From: Campylobacter ureolyticus | Lineage (GTDB): Bacteria; Campylobacterota; Campylobacteria; Campylobacterales; Campylobacteraceae | Direction: 5' to 3' | DNA: 64,000 nucleotides | Assembly (NCBI RefSeq): GCF_013372225.1 | Contig: NZ_CP053832.1 | Location: 1,426,001 to 1,490,000, forward strand | Shown: piece after piece, positions 23,901 through 33,408 of the stretch | How positions within the stretch are numbered: position 1 is the first letter of the stretch | Layout of the letters: the number at the start of each line of letters is the position of its first letter | Made by a program: the position numbers and the translations under genes | The notes under the pieces: model-generated | Seen by the model: only the letters and a program-made list of their open reading frames with translations | What the model was told of the DNA's origin: nothing | Database searches by the model: none

Positions 23901-25205
23901 TTAGTCTTCTTTAAAAGAAATTTTTATTTTAATTTGCATATCTTTAAAAATCTCTTTAAATTTGCCATTTTTTAAAGCTTCTTCAAGTTCTTTTTCCATC
24001 TCTTTCTTGGCAATTTTTTTAAGATCTTCATTTGAGGTTTCATTTTCTTTTTTGTTTAATAGGTCATTTAAACCTACGAATCCTTGATTTTTACAAACAT
24101 CATCTTTTGTTTCGCAAGATTTCTTATCTTGGTTTCTGCACTCATCAAATTTGATTTCAAATTCATCATCAATATCATAATTATTTAATTCTTCATCTTT
24201 AAAATCTTGGTTGTTTGTATCATCATCACACCTATCATCAAGCTCCTCAATATCAAGAGCTGTTAGTGGAGGATTATGTGGTTGTACTTCATCATATTCA
24301 TCAAAAAAAGAAAGCTCATCAATAGTCTTTAAATCTTCATTTTTCAAAACTTCTTCTATATTTTTTGATTCTTCATCTTCTTTAGAAATTTCATCTTCCA
24401 AATTTTTTTCATTGTGCATAACCAATGGAATAGTTGCAAGCTCTTTATTGGCTTCTGTTTTTTCTACATCATGCTCTTCTTGCTCTAATTTTTTTTCTTT
24501 ATCGTGATTTTCTATTACATTATCTAAATTTTCGTCTTGGCACTCACTATCTATGGAAATGGGCTTAATCTCAAAATCACTTACTTCTTCTTTTTTGTCT
24601 TTGCTACAAGAAAGTTCGTCATCAATATCCACATCAAGCTCATTCAATAACTCATCTAAAGGCACATCATCATCTAAATTTTTAAGTAAATCATCTAATT
24701 TATCTTCATCCAAAGAATCTTCTTCTAGAGCTTCATCATTTGTTTTTAAATTATCCATCTCATCAATTTCGTCTATTAAAGAGCCAATTTCTTCAAGCTC
24801 ATTTGCTTTATCTTCATCCTTTAAAGATATAGTTTTATTGTTTAAGTTTTCTTCACTCACTAGTGAAACGGTTTTATTATTTATACTCTCTTCAGTGCTT
24901 AATGAAAACTTTTTTTCATTGAAATTTGCTTTGCTTTCATAATCTTTTAAAAATTTAATTAATTCAGTAGGTAAAAAAGGTTTTATAATGAAATTTACAT
25001 TTCCTACCTCATTTTCAAAATTTCTTGGAATTAGAAAAAGAGTTCCTTTATTATCAGTTATATCTTCTAATTTATCACAATCTTGTATCACCAAATCAAA
25101 CTCACCATCATCCTTTGTATAAGGTCTATCAAAACCAGCTCTCTCGCAACAAATTTCAACTATTGATAAAACTGCTGGATTTTCGCTTTTTAGTAAAATT
25201 TTCAT
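23901..25205 (-). CDS. Highly acidic protein with receiver-like N-terminus
   Basis: A 434-residue protein matching in position the 'highly acidic protein' beside gmk in C. jejuni (Cj1178c, from memory). Residues 1 to about 92 look like a shortened response-regulator receiver: MKILLKS (first strand), FDLVIQDCD (third strand with a possible phospho-Asp), GTLFLIP (fourth), FIIKPFLPTELIKFLKDY (KP motif and last helix). The usual acidic pair near the start and a Thr/Ser after strand four are not obvious, so phosphorylation is doubtful. Residues about 100-350 are mostly Asp/Glu with repeats such as VSLVSEENLNNKTISL, probably disordered; the C-terminus is helical (KKEMEKELEEALKNGKFKEIF). Role unknown. 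Confidence 0.8.
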   Translation of the reverse strand: MKILLKSENPAVLSIVEICCERAGFDRPYTKDDGEFDLVIQDCDKLEDITDNKGTLFLIPRNFENEVGNVNFIIKPFLPTELIKFLKDYESKANFNEKKFSLSTEESINNKTVSLVSEENLNNKTISLKDEDKANELEEIGSLIDEIDEMDNLKTNDEALEEDSLDEDKLDDLLKNLDDDVPLDELLNELDVDIDDELSCSKDKKEEVSDFEIKPISIDSECQDENLDNVIENHDKEKKLEQEEHDVEKTEANKELATIPLVMHNEKNLEDEISKEDEESKNIEEVLKNEDLKTIDELSFFDEYDEVQPHNPPLTALDIEELDDRCDDDTNNQDFKDEELNNYDIDDEFEIKFDECRNQDKKSCETKDDVCKNQGFVGLNDLLNKKENETSNEDLKKIAKKEMEKELEEALKNGKFKEIFKDMQIKIKISFKED

Positions 25206-25292
25206 TTGGAATTTCCTTTTTATAATATATTTTATGATATTTTATGATAAATTTGATTATTAATTGCTTAGTTTTATAAAGTTTTTTATTTT

Positions 25293-25937
25293 TTATTTAA
25301 TTTTTTTTAAAAATTTATTTTCAAGTATATAAATTTCATCGCAATTTGAAGCAATTTTTTCATCGTGAGTTACTAAAATAAGACCTGAATTTGTATTTTT
25401 TATATAATCAAATAAAGTATTCATAACATCATTTGCAGTATCTTTATCTAAATTTCCAGTAGGCTCATCAGCAAAAATAATACTTGGTTTTTTACTAAGT
25501 ACTCTTGCAATACTAACACGTTGCTGTTGTCCGCCACTTAATTCTCCAACTTTTTGATTTAAGATATTTTCAATTTTAAGCTTTTTAAAAAGCTCATTAT
25601 CCATTTTTTGCTTTGTAAGAATTGTAGAAAGTTCAATATTTTCATAAGCACTAAAACCCTTAAATAGGTAGTGTGATTGAAAAATTATACCAAAATCGTG
25701 TCGTCTAATTTTTAATTTCTCATCTGTGTTTTGCGAATAAAGTGAGATGTTTTTATAAAATACCTCACCCTCATCTGGCTCTAAAAGTGTAGATAAAATG
25801 TGTAAAAGTGTAGATTTTCCACATCCACTAACCCCCAAAATAGCTAAACTCTGCTTACTTAAAAGAGTTAGGTTTAAATTTTCAAAAAGAGTGTAGTCAA
25901 AACTATGTTTTAATCCCACACTCTTTAAAAGTTCCAT
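25293..25937 (-). CDS. ABC transporter ATP-binding protein, LolD/MacB-like
   Basis: A 214-residue ATPase with Walker A GVSGCGKST, Q-loop IIFQSHYLF, signature LSGGQQQRVSIARVL, Walker B IIFADEPTGNLD and the H-loop LVTHD. The sequence type is that of LolD, FtsE and MacB, which power lipoprotein release or other membrane protein handling. No permease is adjacent, so the partner lies elsewhere. It follows tsf by seven bases. In C. jejuni the equivalent (Cj1180c) lies next to fliR, which is missing here. Confidence 0.85.
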   Translation of the reverse strand: MELLKSVGLKHSFDYTLFENLNLTLLSKQSLAILGVSGCGKSTLLHILSTLLEPDEGEVFYKNISLYSQNTDEKLKIRRHDFGIIFQSHYLFKGFSAYENIELSTILTKQKMDNELFKKLKIENILNQKVGELSGGQQQRVSIARVLSKKPSIIFADEPTGNLDKDTANDVMNTLFDYIKNTNSGLILVTHDEKIASNCDEIYILENKFLKKIK

Positions 25938-25944
25938 ATATAAC

Positions 25945-26994
25945 CTATAGTTGTGCTGCTACTTCTGCTGCAAAGTCATCAACTTTTTTTTCTAAGCCCT
26001 CGCCTACTTCAATTCTTACATATGAAGTAATTTCTATCTTATCACCAAGCTCTTTACTTTTTTCTTCTATAACTTGCTCAACTGTTTTTTTGTCATCCAT
26101 TACATAAAATTGACCCAAAAGAGTACATCTTTGATCAATTACAGTGTTATCTGCAAAAAATCTATCAAGCTTACCAGGGATTATTTTATCCCAAATTTTT
26201 TCAGGTTTTCCTTCTTTTTTAAGCTCTTCTTTTATTTCATTTTCTGCTTTTTTTATAGCTTCTTCATCTATTTGAAGCCTACTACCATATTCGGGAATAT
26301 GATGAAGTGTTTTTCCAAGCCTTACAAGCTCTTCATTTTCTTTTTCAAACTCACCTTTTAAAGCGATAAGCTCATCTTCAACAAATTTTGGATCAAGCTC
26401 TTTATAACTTATTACTTTTGGTTTCATTGCTGCAGCGTGCATTGCTAAGTTTTTCAAAAACTCAACTACTTTTTCTTTATCAGCATTGCTACATTTTGCA
26501 GCAATTGCCACAGCTATTTTACCATTTGAATGAACATAACCATTTATAGCTTCACCGCTTATAGTAGCAAATCTTCTAACTACTAAATTTTCACCTATTG
26601 TTGCAATCTGTGATTTTAGATATTCTTCAAAATTTTCACCATTTATAGTTGCTTTATTTAGCTCGTCTAAATTCTTGATATTATCATTTTGAATTAATTT
26701 TAAAGTATCATCCACTAAAGCAATAAATTTATCATTTTTAGCAACAAAGTCTGTTTCTGAATTTACTTCAATTAAACTTGCTTTTGTGAAACTATCATTT
26801 ATAATAAGACCTGCAAGACCCTCACTAGCCAATCTATCAGCTTTTTTTGCTGCTTTTGCAAGACCTTTTTCTCTTAAAATAGCAACAGCTTTTTCCATGT
26901 CGCCATTAGTTTCAACAAGGACTTTTTTGCAGTCCATCATACCAGCTCCAGTTGTTTCACGAAGCTCTTTTACCATAGCTGCAGTTATTGCCAT
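25945..26994 (-). CDS. tsf: Elongation factor Ts
   Basis: Nucleotide-exchange factor for EF-Tu (349 residues). The N-terminal UBA-like domain [26 protein letters not shown] is typical and the exchange motif ETDFVAKND is present. At 349 residues it is longer than the E. coli protein, as usual in this phylum, with a charged helical insertion near residues 210-255. Its ATG shares one base with the rpsB stop. The rpsB-tsf pairing is universal. Confidence 0.98.
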   Translation of the reverse strand: MAITAAMVKELRETTGAGMMDCKKVLVETNGDMEKAVAILREKGLAKAAKKADRLASEGLAGLIINDSFTKASLIEVNSETDFVAKNDKFIALVDDTLKLIQNDNIKNLDELNKATINGENFEEYLKSQIATIGENLVVRRFATISGEAINGYVHSNGKIAVAIAAKCSNADKEKVVEFLKNLAMHAAAMKPKVISYKELDPKFVEDELIALKGEFEKENEELVRLGKTLHHIPEYGSRLQIDEEAIKKAENEIKEELKKEGKPEKIWDKIIPGKLDRFFADNTVIDQRCTLLGQFYVMDDKKTVEQVIEEKSKELGDKIEITSYVRIEVGEGLEKKVDDFAAEVAAQL

Positions 26995-27785
26995 TATTCT
27001 TTATCCTCCATTTCATCTACATCAATTTCATCCAAATTCATAGCCTCATCTAAAACTTCATCTTTTTCTTCTTGTGTTGCAGGAACTTTTTCTTCACCGT
27101 CTTCATCTCTTAAAGCTTTACCCTCATTGATTGCTTCTGCCATTTCACTGCAAAATAATTGAACTGATCTAATCGCATCATCATTTCCAGGAATTGGATA
27201 AGTTACAAGATCTGGATCACAGTTTGTATCAAGCGGAGCAACAATAGGAATACCTAATCTATTAGCCTCTTGAACAGCGATTTTTTCTTTTGCAACATCA
27301 ATTATAAACATCATATCAGGAAGTTTTTCCATATTTCTAATACCGCCAAGATAAGCAATTAATTTATCTTTTTGTCTTTTAAGCATTAAAGCTTCTTTTT
27401 TTGTTAGTAAATCAACTGAGCCATCTTCTTCCATTTGTTCGATTACTTCAAGTTTTCTAATTGATTTTCTAATCGTTCCAAAATTTGTTAGCATTCCGCC
27501 TAACCAGCGATGATTTACATATGGCATACCGCATTTTTCGGCATATTCTTTAATTGTTTGACCAGCTTGTTTTTTTGTTCCAACAAATAAAATAGTCTTT
27601 CCCTCAGCTGCTGCGTCACGAACGATATTATAAGTATGTCTGAAATATCTTATAGTTTTTTGCAAATCTATAATATAAATGCCTTTTCTCTCGCCAAAGA
27701 TAAATTTTTTCATCTTTGGGTTCCATCTTCTTGTTTGGTGACCAAAATGCACGCCACACTCTAGTAAATCTCTCATTGTAATCAT
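26994..27785 (-). CDS. rpsB: 30S ribosomal protein S2
   Basis: Small-subunit protein S2 (263 residues): [22 protein letters not shown] at the start, [14 protein letters not shown] and [19 protein letters not shown] in the middle, and an acidic C-terminal tail. It heads the rpsB-tsf-ABC ATPase transcript. The 119 bases upstream are AT-rich with a TATCAT box but no clear -35. GGAG precedes the ATG. Confidence 0.98.
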   Translation of the reverse strand: MITMRDLLECGVHFGHQTRRWNPKMKKFIFGERKGIYIIDLQKTIRYFRHTYNIVRDAAAEGKTILFVGTKKQAGQTIKEYAEKCGMPYVNHRWLGGMLTNFGTIRKSIRKLEVIEQMEEDGSVDLLTKKEALMLKRQKDKLIAYLGGIRNMEKLPDMMFIIDVAKEKIAVQEANRLGIPIVAPLDTNCDPDLVTYPIPGNDDAIRSVQLFCSEMAEAINEGKALRDEDGEEKVPATQEEKDEVLDEAMNLDEIDVDEMEDKE

Positions 27786-27904
27786 GAGTTTCTCCTTAAA
27801 AAATATTTAGTTTTTCTTCCTCCACGCACCTTAGCAAATTTGCAACTAAATAAGGATTTGCATGTGTGAAATAAAGGGCTAATGATACCAAAAAATGCTG
27901 AAAT

Positions 27905-28618
27905 TTAGTTTAAATAAACAAAACCTATAAATCTTCCTGTGGTTTTTTCTCTTCTATATGAAAAGTAGTTTTTATCACAGTGCGTGCAAATTTGTGAAAT
28001 TTCCACACTTTTTAAATTTAAGTTTTTAATCTCGTCTAAAACTGCTGATTTTAAATCAAAACATCTTTTGTTTTCTTGGTTTAAATGAACAAATTTATTA
28101 AATTCTCCTAGGTCTAAATTTCCTATTTCATAGCAGTTTTTTTGTATAAAAGGTCCAATTTTTAGATGAATTTCACCAGCATTAAACTCACTTTTCATCA
28201 AATTTATAGTTTTTAAAATAATGCCTTTTATAACGCCACTTCTTCCAGCATGAACAGCTGCTACGCATTTGTTTGAGTATAAAATAACTGGCATACAATC
28301 AGCCACCATAACACAAAGTGCAATATTTTTTAAATTTGTAATGACTGCATCACATGGCGGTAAAATTTGATTTAGATTTTTATAAATTTCAACTTTATCT
28401 GAGTGAATCTGTTCCATAAAAATAGCCTTTTTAACGCCTAAAATACGCTTTAAAATTTCTCTATTTTTTCTAACATTTTTTGCATCATCCCCAACATGAT
28501 AGCCAAAATTTAAGCTATCAAAAGGCTTTTTTGAAACGCCTGCAAATCTATTTGTAAAGCCAGAATTTATAATTTTATCGTCTAGTAAAGACTTGAAATT
28601 CTCTCCACTTCTTCCCAA
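27905..28618 (-). CDS. pgeF: Peptidoglycan editing factor / multicopper polyphenol oxidase family
   Basis: YfiH/PgeF family enzyme (237 residues), thought to remove misincorporated L-Ser from UDP-MurNAc precursors and long annotated as a laccase. The zinc ligands are visible as VMVADCMPVIL and CVAAVHAGRSG plus an earlier MEQIHSDKVEI histidine. No ATG is available: the TTG at 28618 is preceded by AAAGGA at the right distance, placing the start 37 bases inside ribE. Likely the same transcript as bioB-ribE. Confidence 0.85.
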   Translation of the reverse strand: MGRSGENFKSLLDDKIINSGFTNRFAGVSKKPFDSLNFGYHVGDDAKNVRKNREILKRILGVKKAIFMEQIHSDKVEIYKNLNQILPPCDAVITNLKNIALCVMVADCMPVILYSNKCVAAVHAGRSGVIKGIILKTINLMKSEFNAGEIHLKIGPFIQKNCYEIGNLDLGEFNKFVHLNQENKRCFDLKSAVLDEIKNLNLKSVEISQICTHCDKNYFSYRREKTTGRFIGFVYLN

Positions 28619-29199
28619 GAAAGTCCTTTTTTCTCATCTTTAAAACTTAAAATTTGCTTAACATATCTTGCTAAAAGATCACTTTCAACATTTACAATCC
28701 TACCAACTTTATACTCGCCAAATAGCGTATCTTTCATAGTTAGTGGGATTATCGTAAGCCTTATAGAATCTTTTAAAACTTCACTTATTGTTAAACTAAC
28801 TCCATCAATTGCCACGCTTCCTTTATTCGCCATTAAAGGCATTATGCTTAAAGGAAGCTTTATAAAAAAGTCACATCCGCTTTTTAAAGGCGTGATTTTA
28901 TAAATTTCACCAAGCCCGTCAATATGCCCTTGAACAAAATGCCCATCAACTCTATCACCAACTTTTAAAGCAGGCTCTAAATGAACTTTACCTTTTAAAT
29001 TCTGCACCGCCAAAACACTTTTGCTCTCATCACTAAGCTCAACATTAAAGCCATTATCAAAAACTTTTACAACGCTTAAGCAAGCTCCATTTACAGCAAT
29101 GCTATCACCTATATTTGGCTTTAAATTTGATTTTAAACTTAAAGTTTTTCCATCAAATTTTACAACTTCACCAAATTCTCTTATAAGCCCATTAAACAT
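28582..29199 (-). CDS. ribE: Riboflavin synthase, alpha subunit
   Basis: Dismutates two lumazine molecules to riboflavin (205 residues). The start MFNGLIREFGEV is the family start, and the protein is the usual tandem of two lumazine-binding domains (IAVNGACLSVV in the first, VAIDGVSLTI in the second). It works with RibH at 60.3-60.7 kb and RibA at 18.3 kb. Sits 20 bases after bioB; its end overlaps pgeF. Confidence 0.96.
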   Translation of the reverse strand: MFNGLIREFGEVVKFDGKTLSLKSNLKPNIGDSIAVNGACLSVVKVFDNGFNVELSDESKSVLAVQNLKGKVHLEPALKVGDRVDGHFVQGHIDGLGEIYKITPLKSGCDFFIKLPLSIMPLMANKGSVAIDGVSLTISEVLKDSIRLTIIPLTMKDTLFGEYKVGRIVNVESDLLARYVKQILSFKDEKKGLSWEEVERISSLY

Positions 29200-29219
29200 A
29201 TTCTCTCCAAATTTGTATT

Positions 29220-30185
29220 TTAAATTTCAAATCCATTTTTTAAAACCATCTTTTTATCATTTTCAACACCATCACCTTTAGTTGTTAAAAAATCACCCGT
29301 TAAAGCTGAGTTTATACCACCTTTTAACCCAGTTTCTACAAATTCACCAAGATTATTTCTTCCACCTGCATACCTCAAATAAGCCTTTGGCAAAATAAAT
29401 CTAAAAATTGCAATACTTTTTAAAATTTCATCTTTTGGTAATGGAGGTAAATTCTCAAGTGGAGTTCCTTTTATCGGTGTTAAAATATTTAAAGGCACAC
29501 TTGAAACATTAAACTTTTTTAAATCAAATGCTAAATTAATTCTATCTTCCAAATTTTCTCCCATTCCAAAAATCGCTCCACTACAAACATCAAGTCCAGC
29601 TAATTTCGCGTTTTTAATGGTATTTATTCTATCATCATAAGTGTGAGTTGAGCAAATTTTTGGAAAAAAGCGTCTTGAAGTTTCGAGATTGTGATGATAT
29701 GTTTTAAGCCCTGCATTTTTCAATTTTTTAAGAGTTTCAAGACTAACTATACCAAAAGAACCACAAAGATGGATTTTGGAGTTTTTAGTTAAGTATTTAT
29801 AAATTTCTTCAAGCCTATTAAGCTCATCTGAATTATCTTTTACACCTTTTCCGCTCATAACTAAAGAAAATCTATGAACGCCTTTTTCTTCAAATTTAAA
29901 AGCTTCTTTAAAAATTATATCATCGTTTAAAAGTGAGTAATTTAGTGAATTTGTTTTAAAATGAGCTGATTGAGCGCAATATTTGCAGTTCTCGCTACAT
30001 TTTCCTGATTTTGCGTTTATAATTGAGCAAAGGTTAAAATTGTTTTTACAAAAATGTTTTCTTATTTTATCGGCATTTTCTAAAAGCTCTTCTAAATCAC
30101 TGCTACAGGCTAACTTTAAAGCATCTTCTTTTGTAATATCTTCTGTTTTTATGACTAAATTTGTCAAATCTGAAATAAAACTCAA
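29220..30185 (-). CDS. bioB: Biotin synthase
   Basis: Radical-SAM enzyme inserting sulfur into dethiobiotin (321 residues). The cluster motif CSENCKYCAQSAHF (C-x3-C-x2-C) is followed by the BioB landmarks GAIFGMGE, ILTPIKGTPLE, RYAGGRNNL and the C-terminal SALTGDFLTTKGDG. The start is a TTG at 30185 (MSFISDL) with AAGGA about seven bases upstream; no ATG fits better. First gene of bioB-ribE-pgeF, divergent from mnmG. Confidence 0.93.
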   Translation of the reverse strand: MSFISDLTNLVIKTEDITKEDALKLACSSDLEELLENADKIRKHFCKNNFNLCSIINAKSGKCSENCKYCAQSAHFKTNSLNYSLLNDDIIFKEAFKFEEKGVHRFSLVMSGKGVKDNSDELNRLEEIYKYLTKNSKIHLCGSFGIVSLETLKKLKNAGLKTYHHNLETSRRFFPKICSTHTYDDRINTIKNAKLAGLDVCSGAIFGMGENLEDRINLAFDLKKFNVSSVPLNILTPIKGTPLENLPPLPKDEILKSIAIFRFILPKAYLRYAGGRNNLGEFVETGLKGGINSALTGDFLTTKGDGVENDKKMVLKNGFEI

Positions 30186-30290
30186 AATTTTTCCTTTTTT
30201 ATATTTTAGTTTTTAAATTGAAGTCACATTATATAAAATTAACATAAATTTTGATAAAATCTAAGCTTTAATTTTAAAGGAATGTAAAAA

Positions 30291-32171
30291 ATGAATTATG
30301 ATGTAATAGTCGTAGGTGGTGGACACGCTGGAATTGAAGCGTGTTTGGCTGCTGCAAAAATGGGTAAAAAAACTCTTCTTATAACGATTTTAGCAGAGCA
30401 AATCGGAGCAGCAAGTTGCAATCCTGCAATTGGAGGTTTAGCAAAAGGACACCTAGTAAAAGAAATAGATGCTCTTGGCGGCTGGATGGGTGTAGCAACT
30501 GATGAGTGTGGTATTCAATTTCGTGTATTAAACGAAAGTAAAGGTCCAGCAGTTAGGGGAAGTAGAGCTCAAATTGACATGGATAAATATAGAATTTATC
30601 AAAGAAATACACTTTTAAACACAAAAAATTTAGATGTAACCCAAGAAATTGCAACTGAAATTTTAACGAAAGATGGAGAAATACAGGGCGTAAAAACTCA
30701 TCTTGATAGTATTTACTATACTAAAAAATTAATAATTACAACAGGAACTTTTTTAAACGGACTAATTCATGTTGGCACAAATAAACTTGAGGCAGGAAGA
30801 GTTGGAGAGTTAAGTTCAAAATCTTTATCAACTTCTTTAAAAAGTCTTGGCTTAAATATGGGGAGATTAAAAACTGGAACTTGCTCAAGAGTGCTTGGAA
30901 ATAGTATCGATTTTAAAGATTTAGAAATTCAAGGCGGAGATGAAAATCCAAAACCTTTTAGCCTAAGAACAAAAAATTTTAATCCCAAACAACTTCCTTG
31001 CTATATAACTTATACAAATGAAAAAACACATGAAATAATAAGAGCAAATTTTGATAAAGCTCCAATTTTTACAGGACAAATAGCAGGTGTGGGACCAAGA
31101 TACTGCCCTAGCATAGAAGATAAAGTAAATAGATTTAAAGATAGAGATAGACATCATCTTTTTATTGAGCCTCAAACAAAAGATGCAACTGAATATTATA
31201 TAAATGGGCTTTCATCCTCGCTTCCATTTGAGGTGCAAAAAGCAATGCTTAAAACAATAAAAGGTTTTGAAAACGCTAAAATTGTAAGACACGGATATGC
31301 AATTGAGTATGATTTTGTCGAGCCTACTGAATTAAAACACTCACTTGAGACAAAAAAGATAAAAGGACTTTTTCTAGCCGGACAGATAAATGGCACAACT
31401 GGATATGAAGAAGCCGCAGCTCAAGGACTTATGGCTGGTATAAATGCCTCGCTTGAGTCTGATGAAAAAAGCCCTTTGATACTAAGAAGAGATGAAGCCT
31501 ATATCGGTGTTATGATAGATGATCTTGTTACAAAAGGAACAAAAGAGCCATATAGAATGTTTACAAGTAGGGCTGAATATAGACTTTTACTAAGAGAAGA
31601 TAATGCATTTTTAAGACTATGTGAGTATGGACACAATATTGGGCTTTTAGATGATGAAATTTATAATTTTTCACAAAAAGTAAAAGAAAATGTAAAAAAA
31701 GGAATGGACTTTTTAACCAATACTTCACTTAATCCATCAAATGAAAATAATAATTTTTTAGAAAAACTTGGAGAAGAAAAAATAACGAATATCGTTACTT
31801 GGCAAAAAATAGTCGCTAGAAAAAGCTTTAACAAAGAAAAATTAAAACAAATTAACAGTTTCTTTGAAAATTTAGATAATAGAAGTTGTGAGGAAATTTT
31901 AATAGAATGCAAATATTATTTCTACATTCAAATGCAACTTGATGAAGTTAAAAAAATGAAAGAGATGTTAAATGTTAAAATTCCTAGCGATTTAGATTTT
32001 AAAAAAATTTCAGGCCTTAGCAATGAAGTAGTTGAAAAGCTAAATAAATTTAATCCACCAACTTTATTTGCAGCAAGTGAAATTAGCGGCATAACTCCAG
32101 CAGCAATTGATCTACTTCATATTTATATAAAAATGCAAAGTAGAAAAAACAACTCTCATAAAGATATATAA
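30291..32171 (+). CDS. mnmG: tRNA uridine-34 modification enzyme MnmG (GidA)
   Basis: FAD enzyme that with MnmE makes 5-carboxymethylaminomethyluridine at the tRNA wobble position (626 residues). The FAD motif [13 protein letters not shown] lies at residues 6-18, [18 protein letters not shown] and the CNPAIGG active-site block follow, and [17 protein letters not shown] is a second signature. The C-terminal helical domain is the MnmE- and tRNA-binding part. AAAGGA precedes the ATG. It converges with petC over a strong palindrome. Confidence 0.98.
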   Translation: MNYDVIVVGGGHAGIEACLAAAKMGKKTLLITILAEQIGAASCNPAIGGLAKGHLVKEIDALGGWMGVATDECGIQFRVLNESKGPAVRGSRAQIDMDKYRIYQRNTLLNTKNLDVTQEIATEILTKDGEIQGVKTHLDSIYYTKKLIITTGTFLNGLIHVGTNKLEAGRVGELSSKSLSTSLKSLGLNMGRLKTGTCSRVLGNSIDFKDLEIQGGDENPKPFSLRTKNFNPKQLPCYITYTNEKTHEIIRANFDKAPIFTGQIAGVGPRYCPSIEDKVNRFKDRDRHHLFIEPQTKDATEYYINGLSSSLPFEVQKAMLKTIKGFENAKIVRHGYAIEYDFVEPTELKHSLETKKIKGLFLAGQINGTTGYEEAAAQGLMAGINASLESDEKSPLILRRDEAYIGVMIDDLVTKGTKEPYRMFTSRAEYRLLLREDNAFLRLCEYGHNIGLLDDEIYNFSQKVKENVKKGMDFLTNTSLNPSNENNNFLEKLGEEKITNIVTWQKIVARKSFNKEKLKQINSFFENLDNRSCEEILIECKYYFYIQMQLDEVKKMKEMLNVKIPSDLDFKKISGLSNEVVEKLNKFNPPTLFAASEISGITPAAIDLLHIYIKMQSRKNNSHKDI

Positions 32172-32177
32172 AATAAA

Positions 32178-32263
32178 TTTTTTATTATAAATTTTCTACT
32201 TGTGATTTTCTTAAATTACAAGTAGAAAATAATTTGGAACGAGAGGTTTTTTATTATAAATTT
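32178..32263. terminator. Bidirectional terminator flanked by a 17-base direct repeat
   Basis: A perfect 13-base inverted repeat (ATTTTCTACTTGT at 32191-32203 and its complement at 32218-32230, 14-base loop) lies between the convergent ends of mnmG and petC. It is flanked by two copies of TTTTTTATTATAAATTT (32178-32194 and 32247-32263). The stem can serve both strands as a terminator; the direct repeats are not explained by that. Confidence 0.7.
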
Positions 32264-32273
32264 AAATTTTAAT

Positions 32274-33407
32274 TTAGTGAAGATTTGACCAAACTTTTCT
32301 TTTCCAAAGTCCAGCAAATACAGCAAGTATCACAAAATATATCATTATGTAAATAGATAAGCTTTCTCTTTCAGCTTTTTTACTATCTCCAATATTTTCC
32401 ATATATTCTATGACTTTAGTTTCACTTTCTTGATTTAAGCCAACTCTTGGCATAGCAGTTCCTGGAAGCATCTTTTGAGTATCATTCAAAAAGTTATGTA
32501 AAAATTCTTTACTTCTTGATCTTATGTACATAGAAAGATCAGGTGGAGTTGAGCCAAGGTATGCTGCAATGCTTGATTTATCTCCATCGGCATAAACATC
32601 ATCATATTTCATATCATGACATCTTTGACAAGCATCTGCATAGATTACTTTATTTATGATATTTTCTTTATCGTTTTTACTTAGACCATCTATAAATTTA
32701 GCTTTGTCACTTTCGCTTAATTCCTCTTTTGCAACCATTTTATTTGCATAAAGCTCTACAATGCCATCATCGCTTGGAACGATTGATTTTAAGTATGCAA
32801 CAATATCAGCTAATTCTTGATTAATGTCACCACCTACGCCGAAAAATCCAGGCATTGGATAAGGGACTTCATCACCAAATTTATGATCTAGCTTTTGAGC
32901 CATAACCGGATCTTTAATAAGTGCTGCTAAAAATTTATCATCAAAAATCTTGCCAGCTATACTTAAATCAGGTGGATTTACTCCGTAAGCTTGGCTTGCA
33001 TCCATTGCACCTAGTGGAGCTGGCATACCGGCTGACTCAACACCGTGACACGCTGTACATCCAGCCATTAAAAATGTTTCCGCACCAGTTGCGGCATTGC
33101 CTTTTGTTAAATCTATTTGATTTATCTCATCCCAAAAAGCACTGTATTTATCTAAATTTGACTTAGCATTATTAAGGTCAAGTTTTGCATTTTTTATCAT
33201 ATCTTCAAGACCTGATTTTTCTGCTTTTTTAACATTTTCTTCTGCTTTTTCAACATTAGTTTTTGCTAAAGTTATATCTTCAGCCGCAAAATCATAATTT
33301 GCTGGATCAACATGTGGATTAAGTTTTGAATGAGCGTAAGGCTCTATCCCCCAATACAACAATAGTGTAAAAAATATAACTACTAATAATGGTTTTAACC
33401 CTTTCAT
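32274..33407 (-). CDS. petC: Cytochrome bc1 complex, diheme cytochrome c subunit
   Basis: The c-type subunit of ubiquinol-cytochrome c oxidoreductase (377 residues). Two heme-binding motifs are present: CTACH at 117-121 and CQRCH at 260-264, with candidate methionine ligands in YPMPGFFG and TAMPRVG. A membrane anchor stands at each end (PLLVVIFFTLLLYWG and YIMIYFVILAVFAGLW). Residues about 42-90 form a charged helix (AKTNVEKAEENVKKAEKSG) between anchor and first heme. This diheme type is the epsilonproteobacterial replacement for monoheme c1. One base after petB. Confidence 0.95.
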   Translation of the reverse strand: MKGLKPLLVVIFFTLLLYWGIEPYAHSKLNPHVDPANYDFAAEDITLAKTNVEKAEENVKKAEKSGLEDMIKNAKLDLNNAKSNLDKYSAFWDEINQIDLTKGNAATGAETFLMAGCTACHGVESAGMPAPLGAMDASQAYGVNPPDLSIAGKIFDDKFLAALIKDPVMAQKLDHKFGDEVPYPMPGFFGVGGDINQELADIVAYLKSIVPSDDGIVELYANKMVAKEELSESDKAKFIDGLSKNDKENIINKVIYADACQRCHDMKYDDVYADGDKSSIAAYLGSTPPDLSMYIRSRSKEFLHNFLNDTQKMLPGTAMPRVGLNQESETKVIEYMENIGDSKKAERESLSIYIMIYFVILAVFAGLWKRKVWSNLH

Positions 33408-33408
33408 C

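Noticed and set aside
24211-24942. Serine-rich plus-strand frames opposite the acidic protein
   Set aside because: They are the mirror of Asp/Glu codons (poly-Ser from GAA/GAT complement) and have no ribosome sites.
27786-27904. Leader regulation of rpsB by S2
   Set aside because: The gap has a possible -10 box, but I could not find a clear conserved hairpin near the start.
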